A stretch of DNA of 17,895 bases from Planctomycetota bacterium (GTDB lineage: Bacteria > Planctomycetota > PUPC01 > DSUN01). Below, one piece after another: positions 1-7,449 of the stretch. The stretch lies in NCBI GenBank assembly GCA_016872875.1, contig VGYW01000150.1:1-17895 (forward strand), in the 5' to 3' direction. Position 1 is the first letter of the stretch. Each line of letters begins with the position of its first letter. The notes under the pieces are model-generated. The model had not been told where the DNA came from and did not search any database. It saw only the letters and a list, made by a program, of their open reading frames with translations. A program made the translations under genes and the position numbers.

Positions 1-127
1 CTTTCGCGCGAAAGCGCGACGATGCAGCGGGTCAGGCTGCGGGCCAAACAGCGTGCGGAGCTTCGCACGACCCCGGCGGTGGGTGAACGGGCGCGGGGAC
101 CGTCGCGCTTTCGCGCGAAAGCGCGAC
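1..127. repeat. Palindrome-bounded repeat element, copy 1 (cut by window edge)
   Basis: Two copies of a perfect palindrome with core tttcgcgcgaaa flank about 74 bp of unique sequence. The left palindrome is cut by the window edge (1-21); the right one is at 101-128. The interior holds a smaller hairpin, cgtgcg-gagctt-cgcacg. Bases 1-127 are identical to 320-446. The structure resembles a paired REP (BIME-like) or a non-autonomous mobile element, but no transposase is visible. Translated frames give Ala/Arg-rich peptides that are not real proteins. Confidence 0.8.
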
Positions 128-143
128 GATCGAGGCGCCATGC

Positions 144-309
144 TCAGAAGTCATCAAGGGGGTAGTTGGGGGCGATCTCGTCGAGCCACTTGCTGCCCTC
201 GGCGAAGCTGGGCAGGAGCTTGAGGCCGCGGGCGTAGTGCCGGGCGGCCCTCGCGTGGTCGCCCAGGGCGCGATGGGCGGCGGCAAGGGGGAACTCGATG
301 GCGGCGCGC
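144..309 (-). pseudogene. Duplicated 3' fragment of the LolA-like/TPR gene
   Basis: This stretch matches 464-629, the 3' end of the adjacent LolA-like/TPR gene; counting the flanking base, 159 of 167 positions agree. It encodes the last 54 or so residues in an open frame, ending with the same TGA. Three residues differ from the parent (Asn to His, Gln to Arg, Asn to Ser) and the other changes are silent. At its upstream end the coding sequence runs straight into the palindrome at 311-342, so there is no start codon or ribosome binding site of its own. It is a gene relic made by a tandem duplication. The excess of silent changes hints at selection before duplication or occasional conversion from the parent, but eight changes are too few to decide. 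Confidence 0.8.
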
Positions 310-310
310 G

Positions 311-446
311 ATCGTCGCGCTTTCGCGCGAAAGCGCGACGATGCAGCGGGTCAGGCTGCGGGCCAAACAGCGTGCGGAGCTTCGCACGACCCCGGCGGTG
401 GGTGAACGGGCGCGGGGACCGTCGCGCTTTCGCGCGAAAGCGCGAC
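311..446. repeat. Palindrome-bounded repeat element, copy 2
   Basis: Complete copy of the element at 1-127. The left palindrome is a perfect 32-bp inverted repeat (311-342) and the right one a perfect 26-bp repeat (421-446). The roughly 74 bp between them match copy 1 base for base. It lies 17 bp beyond the stop codon of the LolA-like/TPR gene, so the palindromes could also form transcript-end hairpins, although no T-run follows them. Confidence 0.85.
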
Positions 447-463
447 AATCGCGCCGGCGCCCC

Positions 464-3064
464 TCAGAAGTCGTCGAGGGGGTAGTTGGGGGCGATCTCG
501 TCGAGCCACTTGCTGCCCTCGGCGAAGTTGGGCAGGAGCTTGAGGCCGCGGGCGTAGTGCTGCGCGGCCCTTGCGTTGTCGCCGAGGGCGCGATGGGCGG
601 CGGCAAGGGGGAACTCGATGGCGGCGCGCTCGGCCGTGGGAGCATCTCTGCCCAGCCCTTTCGCCGCGGCCTCCAGCGCGGGGAGCCACTGCTTCTTCAG
701 CCAGCCGGCGTCAGCCTCGATGGAGAAGAGGAACGCAGGGGCGGCGATGCGCGCCACCTGGGCCGCGATGAGGCGCGGGCGGCGCGCCTCGATCATCGGC
801 TGGCGAAGGGCCTCGCGGACGCCGCTGAGCCACATCTCGACCGCCTTCTCGGCCTGCTTCGCGCGGACGAGTGACAGCGCGGCCTCGGTGCGCAGCTCCA
901 GCTCGACCTCTGCGTTCGGCCGGCGCCGCAGGGCCTCCTCGACTGCCCAACTTGCGGCCTCCTCAAAGAGACCCATCTCGGCGCAGAGGCGCCTTGCGGC
1001 TTCGGCGGCAGAAGGCTCCGTGGGCGCGGCGAGCGAGAGGCCCTCGATGACCTGCCGCGCCCGCTCGGGGTGTTCCTTGGCGGGGAGCGCGCGACCGGCG
1101 GCGAGCCACAGCTCGGGCCGCCCGGGGTGCGCCGCGCGCAGGCGGTCGAAGAGGCGGAGGGCCTCTTCTGTCCCAGGCGTCCGCAGGAGGCATTCGACGA
1201 GGCGGAACTTCAGCGATTCGTCCTCGGGCGCCAACGCGACGGCCTGCGCGAGGTGCGCGACGGCCCGCGCTGGCTCGTTCTCGAGCCAGGCTCCGAGCAG
1301 GCGGTGCCGCCAGAGGAGCTGGGCCTTGGTCATCTCGCGCCATCGCGCCTTGAAGTCGTCCTGAAGCTGAGTGAGGATGTGGCTTTCGCGATGCCAGTCG
1401 GCCTCTTTGCGGTGCTGGGACTGAAGGCTCCACAGCGCCCCTGCGTGGGCCAGGAAATGCCCATCGGGAAGATAGTCAAGGACGCGCAGGCGGTCGTCGC
1501 CGCCCAGCATGTGGGCGGACTCGACCTGGAAGGCGAGGGCGTCGCGACGAACCTCGTCGAGGCGTTCGCCGAGGGCCTTGTAGCGGGGCCAGTCCTTCTG
1601 CCGCGCGGCCAGGGCGATCAGGAGCCGAAGGTGGATTTCGGAGGGCGGGTCGCCCTCGGCGCGGCGCTGGGCGTCGGCCCGAAGCTCGGCGAGCCACTTC
1701 CCCTTCTCCGCGGCCTCGAAGATGGGGGCGAAGGGGATGGCTTCCGGATCGTCCAAGCCCGCCAGGTGCTGGATAAGCTCCTGGGCAGTTCGACGCGCGG
1801 CGGCCTGATCGCCCGCCTCTACTTGCGTCCTTAGGCGGAGCTGAAGCAGTTGGCGCGTAAACCACGGCCCCTGAAGCGGAGCCAGTTTCTCGGCGTTCTC
1901 AAGAGTCGGGGCGTCGTGGAAGCGGGTGGACAGCAGCCGGTCCTGGAAAAACGGATCATCTGGCCGTGCGGCCGCGGCGGCTTCATGCACCTGGCGAAGC
2001 GAAGGCGCCCATTCCTCGCGCTTGAGGAAGTAGTAGATCGTGCTCTCTAGCTCGTGGTAGCCGGCTCGGATGCGGGGGCTGCTGGCCACAAAGCGCCGGA
2101 GGCGTGGGAGCGCATGTTCCCCTTCCGCGTCGGCCGGGGCGAGCAGGGCACGGGGGATCTTGTGGCGGAACGGGGGATTGGCCTTCCACTCGAAGTGTGC
2201 ATTGGCCATCGCGGCGGGGCGGCGCAGGAGCGGCCCGTCGGCCGGCACGCGGAATCGCTCGTCGCCGGGCGCCTCGCCGAGCCTGGCTTCGATCAGGCGG
2301 CCCGCCGTGAGGAACAGGCGCTCGAAGCCTTCGGGCGCGCCTGGTGGCCAGGGGTGGACGAAGCGGTGGTACTCGCGCCGCTCGTCCCACACTTCGGCTG
2401 GGAGCCAGAGGCCGGGGGCGACCTCGCGCTGGTGGGCGACGGTGAGGGTGTGGTGCATGGTCCGCCGCCACTCGGTCCAGGCCGTGACTTGGAGCCGGAG
2501 CGGCGTCCAGCGCTCGGCGTCTATCCACAGGCGTTCGGGGGCCACGGCCTTGCCGGCCAGGAGGACGAGCCAGCAGGGGCGGCCGGCGAGGGTGTCGGGG
2601 AAGACGCGGCGAATCTCATAGTCCTTGTAGAAGGCGTCGGGCGCGAGGAGCGCGGCGAAGAGGCGGGCCGTGCCCTCCCAGCCGTCGTTGGGGCGCTCCT
2701 CGGGGCGGAACTCCCAGAGCGATTCGCAGTCGGGCGGCCCGGTGACAAGTTCGTCGCGCCAGGCCACGTGGGTCCAGCGCTCGGTTGGGGTCAGGACAGC
2801 GATCTGGGGGGAGAACCATATCCTTCGCCAGGCCGGCTCCCGGTCGGGCAGGCGTTCAAGGCGGAGGTGTCCTGGGCTTCGGAACTCGAGCCGCTGGCGG
2901 AGAGGGTTGCTCTCGCGCTCAATCTCCAGGGTGCAGCGGAGGCCATCGAGGCGCTGGGCGCGCTCGCGCAGGCGGGCGAAGAGTTCGTCGGCGGACGGCA
3001 CTTGTCCGGCCGGGGCCTGGGCAGCGGAGGCCAGGGCAACCGCCAGGAGGCTTCCCCCGTGCAT
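464..3064 (-). CDS. Exported LolA-like / TPR-repeat protein, 866 aa
   Basis: I chose ATG at 3064 because AGGAGG lies seven bases upstream, a sigma-70-type promoter lies just before that, and the next residues form a short signal peptide (Ala-rich, about residues 1-20). The frame is open further upstream, but that part crosses repeats and the promoter. Residues about 24-280 resemble the LolA/LolB-like or DUF1571 beta-sheet fold seen in PVC-group proteins: an opening amphipathic helix, then paired strands rich in Trp and Arg. From about residue 340 to the end the sequence is helical with TPR-like spacing, clearest in the last 350 residues, where units such as ALGDNARAAQHYARGLKLLP occur. It probably acts in the periplasm or at the envelope as a binding scaffold, and its substrate is unknown. 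It appears to be transcribed alone. Its 3' end is duplicated downstream. Confidence 0.8.
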   Translation of the reverse strand: MHGGSLLAVALASAAQAPAGQVPSADELFARLRERAQRLDGLRCTLEIERESNPLRQRLEFRSPGHLRLERLPDREPAWRRIWFSPQIAVLTPTERWTHVAWRDELVTGPPDCESLWEFRPEERPNDGWEGTARLFAALLAPDAFYKDYEIRRVFPDTLAGRPCWLVLLAGKAVAPERLWIDAERWTPLRLQVTAWTEWRRTMHHTLTVAHQREVAPGLWLPAEVWDERREYHRFVHPWPPGAPEGFERLFLTAGRLIEARLGEAPGDERFRVPADGPLLRRPAAMANAHFEWKANPPFRHKIPRALLAPADAEGEHALPRLRRFVASSPRIRAGYHELESTIYYFLKREEWAPSLRQVHEAAAAARPDDPFFQDRLLSTRFHDAPTLENAEKLAPLQGPWFTRQLLQLRLRTQVEAGDQAAARRTAQELIQHLAGLDDPEAIPFAPIFEAAEKGKWLAELRADAQRRAEGDPPSEIHLRLLIALAARQKDWPRYKALGERLDEVRRDALAFQVESAHMLGGDDRLRVLDYLPDGHFLAHAGALWSLQSQHRKEADWHRESHILTQLQDDFKARWREMTKAQLLWRHRLLGAWLENEPARAVAHLAQAVALAPEDESLKFRLVECLLRTPGTEEALRLFDRLRAAHPGRPELWLAAGRALPAKEHPERARQVIEGLSLAAPTEPSAAEAARRLCAEMGLFEEAASWAVEEALRRRPNAEVELELRTEAALSLVRAKQAEKAVEMWLSGVREALRQPMIEARRPRLIAAQVARIAAPAFLFSIEADAGWLKKQWLPALEAAAKGLGRDAPTAERAAIEFPLAAAHRALGDNARAAQHYARGLKLLPNFAEGSKWLDEIAPNYPLDDF

Positions 3065-3086
3065 GGCCGCCCTCCTTTCTCCAGGG

Positions 3087-3115
3087 ATTGTAGCGCGGGG
3101 ATGGTGGGAAGGCAA
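3087..3115 (-). promoter_or_regulatory. Sigma-70-type promoter of the LolA-like/TPR gene
   Basis: On the minus strand TTGCCT (3115-3110) and TACAAT (3092-3087) are separated by exactly 17 bases. The predicted start near 3080 leaves a leader of about 16 nt containing the AGGAGG ribosome binding site. Confidence 0.65.
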
Positions 3116-3202
3116 TGAGGGGGGCGGTGTTGGGTATTGGGGGCCCGTTGCCGATGGCGGGCGCCCTTTCGACCCTTGGGTCGCTTCAGGGCGCACGGGG
3201 GC

Positions 3203-3398
3203 CTCGAGAGTGCCACGCGCCTGGGGGAGCGGCGTGCGAAGCTGCTGTTGTGCGCGCCACAAGTCCTTCCACCGCAAGGGGTCCGGCAAGCCCCTCGAGA
3301 GTGCCAACCTATGAGGGGAGCGGAGTGGCACTCTCGAGGGAGAGGTAGTCACAAGTCCTTACGGCTCAAGACGTTGGGGGGTCTGCTCGAGAGTGCCA
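3203..3398. repeat. Spaced array of the 13-bp motif ctcgagagtgcca
   Basis: Exact copies of ctcgagagtgcca lie at 3203-3215, 3294-3306 and 3386-3398, spaced 91 and 92 bp. An inverted copy lies at 3326-3338. The last two direct copies also share cacaagtcctt at the same distance (25 bp) from the motif and the flank ccaacc, so the repeat unit is about 55-60 bp with a degenerate middle. It fills most of the gap between the YdjY-like gene and the LolA-like/TPR promoter and overlaps the end of the YdjY-like frame. It could be a REP-type element or a set of protein-binding sites. It is not CRISPR: the repeats are too short, the spacers are related, and one copy is inverted. Confidence 0.8.
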
Positions 3399-4108
3399 AC
3401 CCCTGAGGCCACGGGGCGCAGGATGACAGTGATCCTGGTTCCCGGCTTGGGCAACACGTCCCAGTCCGCTTTGAGGACGGGGATGGGCTTGTGGAGGGGG
3501 AGGGAGTTGTTGCCGATGATGCCGCCGGGGCAGTCGTGGGTGCAGGCGAGGCAGCCGGTGCCGGCCTCGCTGAGGATGGCGCTGGCGTGGAGGACGAAGT
3601 GCGGCGCCCAGGGGCGGATGACCTCTTTGCCGTCCACCGTCGCCTTCTCCAGGAAGCCATCCTCGTAGGCCAGCCGCCGCTTGCCCTGCGGGGCGTCCCA
3701 CTCGATGGCGATGAGGACGGGGTCGCCGGCCGTGTAGCCCTCCTGGACGGTCTTGAGTGGGCGGCCGGCGTGCTGGACGACCCCGCGGTCGCCGAAGGCA
3801 ACTCGCGGCCTCGCGCCCAGGGTAAGGAGAGCCTGGTATATGTCGGGAATCCGCGCGTCCAGGAGGAACAGGAAGAAGCGCGCGTTCGAGCCGTCCTTGG
3901 TGCCCAGGAGGGCGGGGACCGCGGAGCCCCAGTCGCTCATTCGCGGCGCATCGGTTTTCTGAACGACTCCGGTGAGGCGGACCTCTTGCCTGGCGCGGTC
4001 AACGACAAGGGCGTTGCCGGCTGCCTTCTGGGCCGCCCGTGGGAGGCACGCGCAGAGAGTGGCCCCCACCGCCAGAACCGCCGCTGATGCCAACTTCGCA
4101 CTGCACAT
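3359..4108 (-). CDS. YdjY-like exported protein with a CxxCxxxC motif
   Basis: A 249-residue protein starting at ATG 4108, with AAGGAA six bases upstream, 12 bp after the DUF3343 stop. Residues 1-28 form a signal sequence; ATLCAC inside it could be a degenerate lipobox. The body (VVDRARQEVRLTGVV, then FFLFLLDARIPDIYQALLTLGARP) follows the pattern of YdjY-domain proteins, described in E. coli as a ferredoxin-like lipoprotein. Cys186, Cys189 and Cys193 form CLACTHDCPGG, a likely metal or Fe-S site. The last 15 or so residues are encoded by a copy of the 13-bp intergenic repeat, which also precedes the stop, so the natural C-terminus may have been extended. It closes the putative YedE/TusA/DUF3343 operon, and a redox role in selenium or sulfur handling outside the cytoplasm is inferred from position only. 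Confidence 0.7.
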   Translation of the reverse strand: MCSAKLASAAVLAVGATLCACLPRAAQKAAGNALVVDRARQEVRLTGVVQKTDAPRMSDWGSAVPALLGTKDGSNARFFLFLLDARIPDIYQALLTLGARPRVAFGDRGVVQHAGRPLKTVQEGYTAGDPVLIAIEWDAPQGKRRLAYEDGFLEKATVDGKEVIRPWAPHFVLHASAILSEAGTGCLACTHDCPGGIIGNNSLPLHKPIPVLKADWDVLPKPGTRITVILRPVASGVGTLEQTPQRLEP

Positions 4109-4120
4109 AGAACGTTCCTT

Positions 4121-4345
4121 TCAGTGCTCCAGGTGGAAGATGCCTTCGGTTTCCATGCCCAGAGCCGCGACGGTGGCGCGCACGGCATCGGAGTGCGCGG
4201 GGTCGAAGGCCAGGGCGCTGCCGCAGTCGGAGCTCAGCTCGCGCGGCGTGGGAATCGCCTTCGTGGCGACGCCGCGCTTCTTCAGGTCGGCCTCGAGGCG
4301 GAAGAGGTCGTGGATCGTGTGGAAGAGCACGACGCTTCTGGTCAA
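4121..4345 (-). CDS. DUF3343 putative Se/S carrier-like protein
   Basis: A 74-residue cytoplasmic protein starting at TTG 4345, three bases after the TGA of the TusA-like gene, so the two are probably translationally coupled. The sequence has the DUF3343 pattern: a beta strand with VVLFHTIHDLFRLEADLKKRG, then PTPRELSSDCGSAL with an invariant-type Cys41, and a final strand. This family is described as a putative selenium/sulfur carrier and travels with YedE and YedF in selenium-using bacteria. Length is normal for the family. No selenocysteine codon is visible. Confidence 0.85.
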   Translation of the reverse strand: MTRSVVLFHTIHDLFRLEADLKKRGVATKAIPTPRELSSDCGSALAFDPAHSDAVRATVAALGMETEGIFHLEH

Positions 4346-4348
4346 GGC

Positions 4349-4567
4349 TCAGCCCTTCCAAATCGTCAGGCGGAACTCGCCGCCGGCCTCTTCGGCCACG
4401 ACCGAGCAGCCGAGGTGTCGCGCCATGCGGGTGATGTTGTCGCGCGAGGCCGTCGTCTCGACCAGCACCTCGACCGTGCCGCTGGCGAGGGCCTCGATGG
4501 CCCGCTTTGCGAGGAGCACGGGCTCGGGGCAGGACAGGCCACGGGCGTCTACGACTCTATCGGCCAT
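4349..4567 (-). CDS. TusA/YedF-like sulfur (selenium) carrier, single domain
   Basis: A 72-residue protein starting at ATG 4567 with AGGAGAG seven bases upstream. It carries the SirA/TusA signature DARGLSCPEPVLLAKRAIE with the persulfide or selenide-binding Cys13 in CPEP, followed by the usual two-strand, two-helix fold (VEVLVETTASRDNITRMARH). Selenium-linked YedF proteins are often about 190 residues with a second DsrE-like domain; here only the TusA domain is present, and the adjacent DUF3343 gene may supply the second function. It lies between the YedE gene, across a hairpin repeat, and the DUF3343 gene. Confidence 0.88.
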   Translation of the reverse strand: MADRVVDARGLSCPEPVLLAKRAIEALASGTVEVLVETTASRDNITRMARHLGCSVVAEEAGGEFRLTIWKG

Positions 4568-4596
4568 GAATGCGCTCTCCTGATGCAGTCCTTGTG

Positions 4597-4673
4597 GTCC
4601 CTGTGGTCCCTTGGGTCCCTCGCTCTTTCAGAGAAGCCCAAAGGGCCACAGGGACATCAGGGACCACAGGGAC
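4597..4673. repeat. Intercistronic hairpin repeat between the YedE and TusA-like genes
   Basis: gtccctgtggtccct (4597-4611) is perfectly inverted at 4659-4673. A second, imperfect copy of the right arm (cccaaagggccacaggga, 4637-4654) can pair with the same left arm, so two alternative stems are possible. There is no T-run, so it looks like a REP-type mRNA stability or attenuation structure rather than a terminator. It ends 30 bp upstream of the TusA-like start codon. Confidence 0.75.
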
Positions 4674-4712
4674 GGAAGAAGTGGGTGTCCAACACGTTTC
4701 CCCGATCATTCC

Positions 4713-5846
4713 CTACGCCCTTCGCCGTGCCGTGAGGCCGAGGAGGGTGCAGAAGGCCAGGCCGGCGACGACGGCGAGGCGGCCGTAGTGGCCTGGGCCG
4801 CCCACCTTGAGCGCGCCATCGGCCAGGGTGTCGGGCGCGCCGGCCAGGAAGAAGTTGTGGGCGAAGGCCGCCCCCACGAGCATCCCGCAGACGAAGACGG
4901 CGGCATCGCCGTCGCCCTCGCCCGACAGAAAGAGCTGCCGCCCCGGGCAGCCGCCGGCGAGGGCGAAGGCCAGGCCAGCCAGAGCCATCCCCAGGAAGTT
5001 CCAAAGGTGGTTCGAGTGGGCGATGATCCTGTCGGCGGGCAACGCCCTGAACTGCCCGAGGGCGAGGTTGGTCAAGAAAGCTGCAACGGTGAGGGCGACC
5101 GCGCCGCTCAGGAGGTGTACGTCCCTCATGAGCACCGCGTCGCGTATCGCCCCCACCGTGCAGAAGCGGCTCCGCTGTGCCAGCATACCAATCCCCAGGC
5201 CCACGGCCAGGGAGCCGAGGAGCGGGGCGCGCATGGCGCCCGGCCCCTTCTCGCTGAAGAAGAGCGCGCCGCCTGGGCCAAACGACACCTTGAGGGCCAC
5301 GAGGCCCAGAAAGAGGAGCATCGCGGCAGGGAGGATGAGGCCGCTGAGCGGCGTGGCCGGGCTCGACCGGCCGAGCGTGTAGCCGCGCCGCAGAAACACG
5401 GCGCCCAGGCTCACGCCCGCGACAAGCCCCGCGAGGCCCGCCACCGCGTTGCCGTCGCCTCCCGCCAGCCGCAGGAGTACGCGCCACGAGCAGCCGAGGA
5501 AGGCGAGCGTGCCGATGGCGGCGAACACGCCGAGCAGGAAGCGCGCGATGGGCGCCGAGCCGCCGCGTGGCTTGAACTCACGGAACAAGAACGCCGAGAG
5601 CGCCGCGCCCAGGACGAAGCCGAGCATCTCGGGCCGCATGTACTGCACGGGGGCCGCGCGGTGGAGGCCGAGGGCGCCCGCCATGTCGCGCTCGAAGCAG
5701 GCCGTGCAGATGCCCATGTTCGGCGGGTTCCCGCTCTGCTGTAGCAGAGCCGCGGCCACGCCAATCGCCAGCCCCACCAGGATGATGCCCGCGCGCGACG
5801 CAAGGAAGCGGCTCACCCCGCGCCGCACGCCGCACTCAGTTGCCAT
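4713..5846 (-). CDS. yedE: YedE-related selenium-metabolism membrane protein
   Basis: A 377-residue polytopic membrane protein starting at ATG 5846; GAGGAGAG overlaps the porin stop codon and ends seven bases before the start, so the two genes are probably coupled. It is a YeeE/YedE-family protein (DUF395 type) with about nine or ten hydrophobic segments. Two pseudo-symmetric Cys motifs are visible: GCSWRVLLRLAGGDGNA around Cys119 and GGCPGRQLFLSGEGDGDA around Cys300. Others are NMGICTAC (Cys47, Cys50) and RFCTVGAIRDA (Cys229). YeeE relatives move thiosulfate through a chain of Cys residues; the long form next to YedF and DUF3343 is the selenium-associated subtype. It probably imports a selenium or sulfur species across the inner membrane and passes it to the TusA-like carrier. 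Confidence 0.9.
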   Translation of the reverse strand: MATECGVRRGVSRFLASRAGIILVGLAIGVAAALLQQSGNPPNMGICTACFERDMAGALGLHRAAPVQYMRPEMLGFVLGAALSAFLFREFKPRGGSAPIARFLLGVFAAIGTLAFLGCSWRVLLRLAGGDGNAVAGLAGLVAGVSLGAVFLRRGYTLGRSSPATPLSGLILPAAMLLFLGLVALKVSFGPGGALFFSEKGPGAMRAPLLGSLAVGLGIGMLAQRSRFCTVGAIRDAVLMRDVHLLSGAVALTVAAFLTNLALGQFRALPADRIIAHSNHLWNFLGMALAGLAFALAGGCPGRQLFLSGEGDGDAAVFVCGMLVGAAFAHNFFLAGAPDTLADGALKVGGPGHYGRLAVVAGLAFCTLLGLTARRRA

Positions 5847-5857
5847 TGGGTCTCTCC

Positions 5858-7282
5858 TCAGAAGGTGAACTGCCAGATCAGGTACGCGAAATCAGTGTCC
5901 TCGTGCGCGCCTGATTGCTTGATGAACGTGCCGGGAAAGAAGTGGCTGTAGCCGCCGATGACCGTCTGGTGCCTGTCAATCTGGTAGCGCAGCAGCAGGT
6001 CCACCTCGCCGCCGATGTCGTGCGAGGTGCCTAGTGCGCCCGCGCGGGCGACCGCGCCTCCGGCGTTGTAGACGGCGTCGCGCCTGCTCGCCCGCCAGAA
6101 GTAATGGCCGTCGAGCTTCACCAGGAGCTTCTTGTGCGGCCTCAGCTCCACCCCAGTGCTGAGGTCGGCGATGTTCTGCCGCCCGATGATGTCAATGTAG
6201 CCGAAATAGGCGTGGCCCAGCGGGTAGAGCTGGTTGAAGGTCTGCACGTCGCCGCCGGGCCGGCGGTCGCCGCTGGCGTAGTCGAAGCCGAGGAACACGC
6301 GCGGCGTGGCAGGGGCATCCGCGAAGGTGTAGCCGGCCTGGGATGCGAGCATCCAGGCCCGAATGTCCTGCCCCCCGATTGTGCCGAACTGCCCGGCGGC
6401 CTCGAGGTCGAAGTCGAAGCCGCTCGCGCCCAGCTTGCCGCCCAGGCGCGAGCCGACCGTCCAGCGCCGCTCCGTGCCTGTTGTGCCATTGAAGGTTGCC
6501 GGGGCCATTCGGAAGCCAAGGCCGTAGATGTCCAGGACCAGGTCCTTCGTGACCTTGTGGGTTGCGTAGACGCCGTAGAGGTCCGTGTTGTCCGCATCGT
6601 GGTTCAGGTGGTACCGGTTCACAACCACCACGCGGCCCCAGAAGGTGGTGATTGTCCAGGCCGGAAGCTGGAGCGTGGCGGAGAGGGCGTCGAACGTGCG
6701 GCGCGTGTTTGCCCAGTCCAGGGTGCTGACAAGGCGTTCCCTGCCGAAGGCCAACTCCTGGCGCCCCGCGCGAAGGACCGCCGTTGCGTCGGCACACAGA
6801 GGAATCTTGACCTCTGCGAAGGCGTTCAAGAGATCAAGAGCATCCGCATCAATGGCCCGCGTGCCGCCCGGCAGGTCGCGGGTCCTGGAGTGCGCGCTGA
6901 TGCCCTCGACGAAGACCCGGAGGGCCGGGCCGACGTGGAGGTCGCCGTGGAGGCGGAAGCGGGACTGGAAGTAGGTGTCGTTCCCGCCGTCCTTGAGGAA
7001 AGCAAAGTCGCGCCAGACTTCGAACCGCTCGCGCGCCTGGCCGCCGAAGCTGGCCCACACGAAGCCATCGCGGCTCAGCGGCACGTACTTGATGGGGTCG
7101 AAGAGGTCCCTTGGCGCGTCGGCCGGCCGCTTGGCCAGGACGGACCAGTCCTCGCGATAGCGAATGTCCTGAAATGCCGGCCACTGGAAGCCCGGGCCCT
7201 TCTCGCCGGCCCGCAGCCCAGGGCCGAGGGCCGCCTCCACCGCGGCCCATGCAGCACATAGCACGACGCTTCTACCATACAT
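5858..7282 (-). CDS. Alginate-export-family outer-membrane porin
   Basis: A 474-residue protein starting at ATG 7282 with GAGGGG six bases upstream. Residues 1-26 are a Sec signal peptide ending in LRAGEK. The rest alternates polar and hydrophobic residues in beta-hairpin spacing, with phrases typical of the alginate-export (AlgE-like) porin family: LRAGRQELAFGRERLV near residue 170, and GYSHFFPGTFI plus YLIWQFTF at the end. The terminal Phe is the usual signal for outer-membrane insertion. Members rarely export alginate; many are anion or small-molecule pores. It is the first gene of the putative selenium/sulfur operon, 11 bp before the YedE-like gene, which suggests that it brings the substrate across the outer membrane. 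It has its own promoter and a long leader. Confidence 0.85.
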   Translation of the reverse strand: MYGRSVVLCAAWAAVEAALGPGLRAGEKGPGFQWPAFQDIRYREDWSVLAKRPADAPRDLFDPIKYVPLSRDGFVWASFGGQARERFEVWRDFAFLKDGGNDTYFQSRFRLHGDLHVGPALRVFVEGISAHSRTRDLPGGTRAIDADALDLLNAFAEVKIPLCADATAVLRAGRQELAFGRERLVSTLDWANTRRTFDALSATLQLPAWTITTFWGRVVVVNRYHLNHDADNTDLYGVYATHKVTKDLVLDIYGLGFRMAPATFNGTTGTERRWTVGSRLGGKLGASGFDFDLEAAGQFGTIGGQDIRAWMLASQAGYTFADAPATPRVFLGFDYASGDRRPGGDVQTFNQLYPLGHAYFGYIDIIGRQNIADLSTGVELRPHKKLLVKLDGHYFWRASRRDAVYNAGGAVARAGALGTSHDIGGEVDLLLRYQIDRHQTVIGGYSHFFPGTFIKQSGAHEDTDFAYLIWQFTF

Positions 7283-7449
7283 GGTGGTCCCCTCGTCTTG
7301 ACTCAGAGCATGCGCCGGTCAGTGCGGTTCACGGACTGGGGAGCCGAGTCCAGGGGGGGACGGGGGGGATTGCGGATTGGAGCCGCTGGGCCGCGCTCAC
7401 GGCCGCGGGACAGGGGGTCGCAGGGCCGTGGCGGACCGGTCGCGCCGTC

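Noticed and set aside
2054..3118. Plus-strand open frame of 354 aa opposite the LolA-like/TPR gene
   Set aside because: It is a Gly/Ala/Glu-rich mirror of the real gene and also crosses its promoter.
3065..3352. N-terminal extension of the LolA-like/TPR protein to 3352
   Set aside because: It would translate the repeat array and the promoter; ATG 3064 has AGGAGG and a signal peptide.
3203..3398. CRISPR array
   Set aside because: The repeats are only 13 bp, one is inverted, the spacers share sequence, and no cas gene is present.
4611..5744. Plus-strand open frame of 377 aa opposite yedE
   Set aside because: It is charged, repetitive translation of the reverse strand of a clear membrane protein gene.
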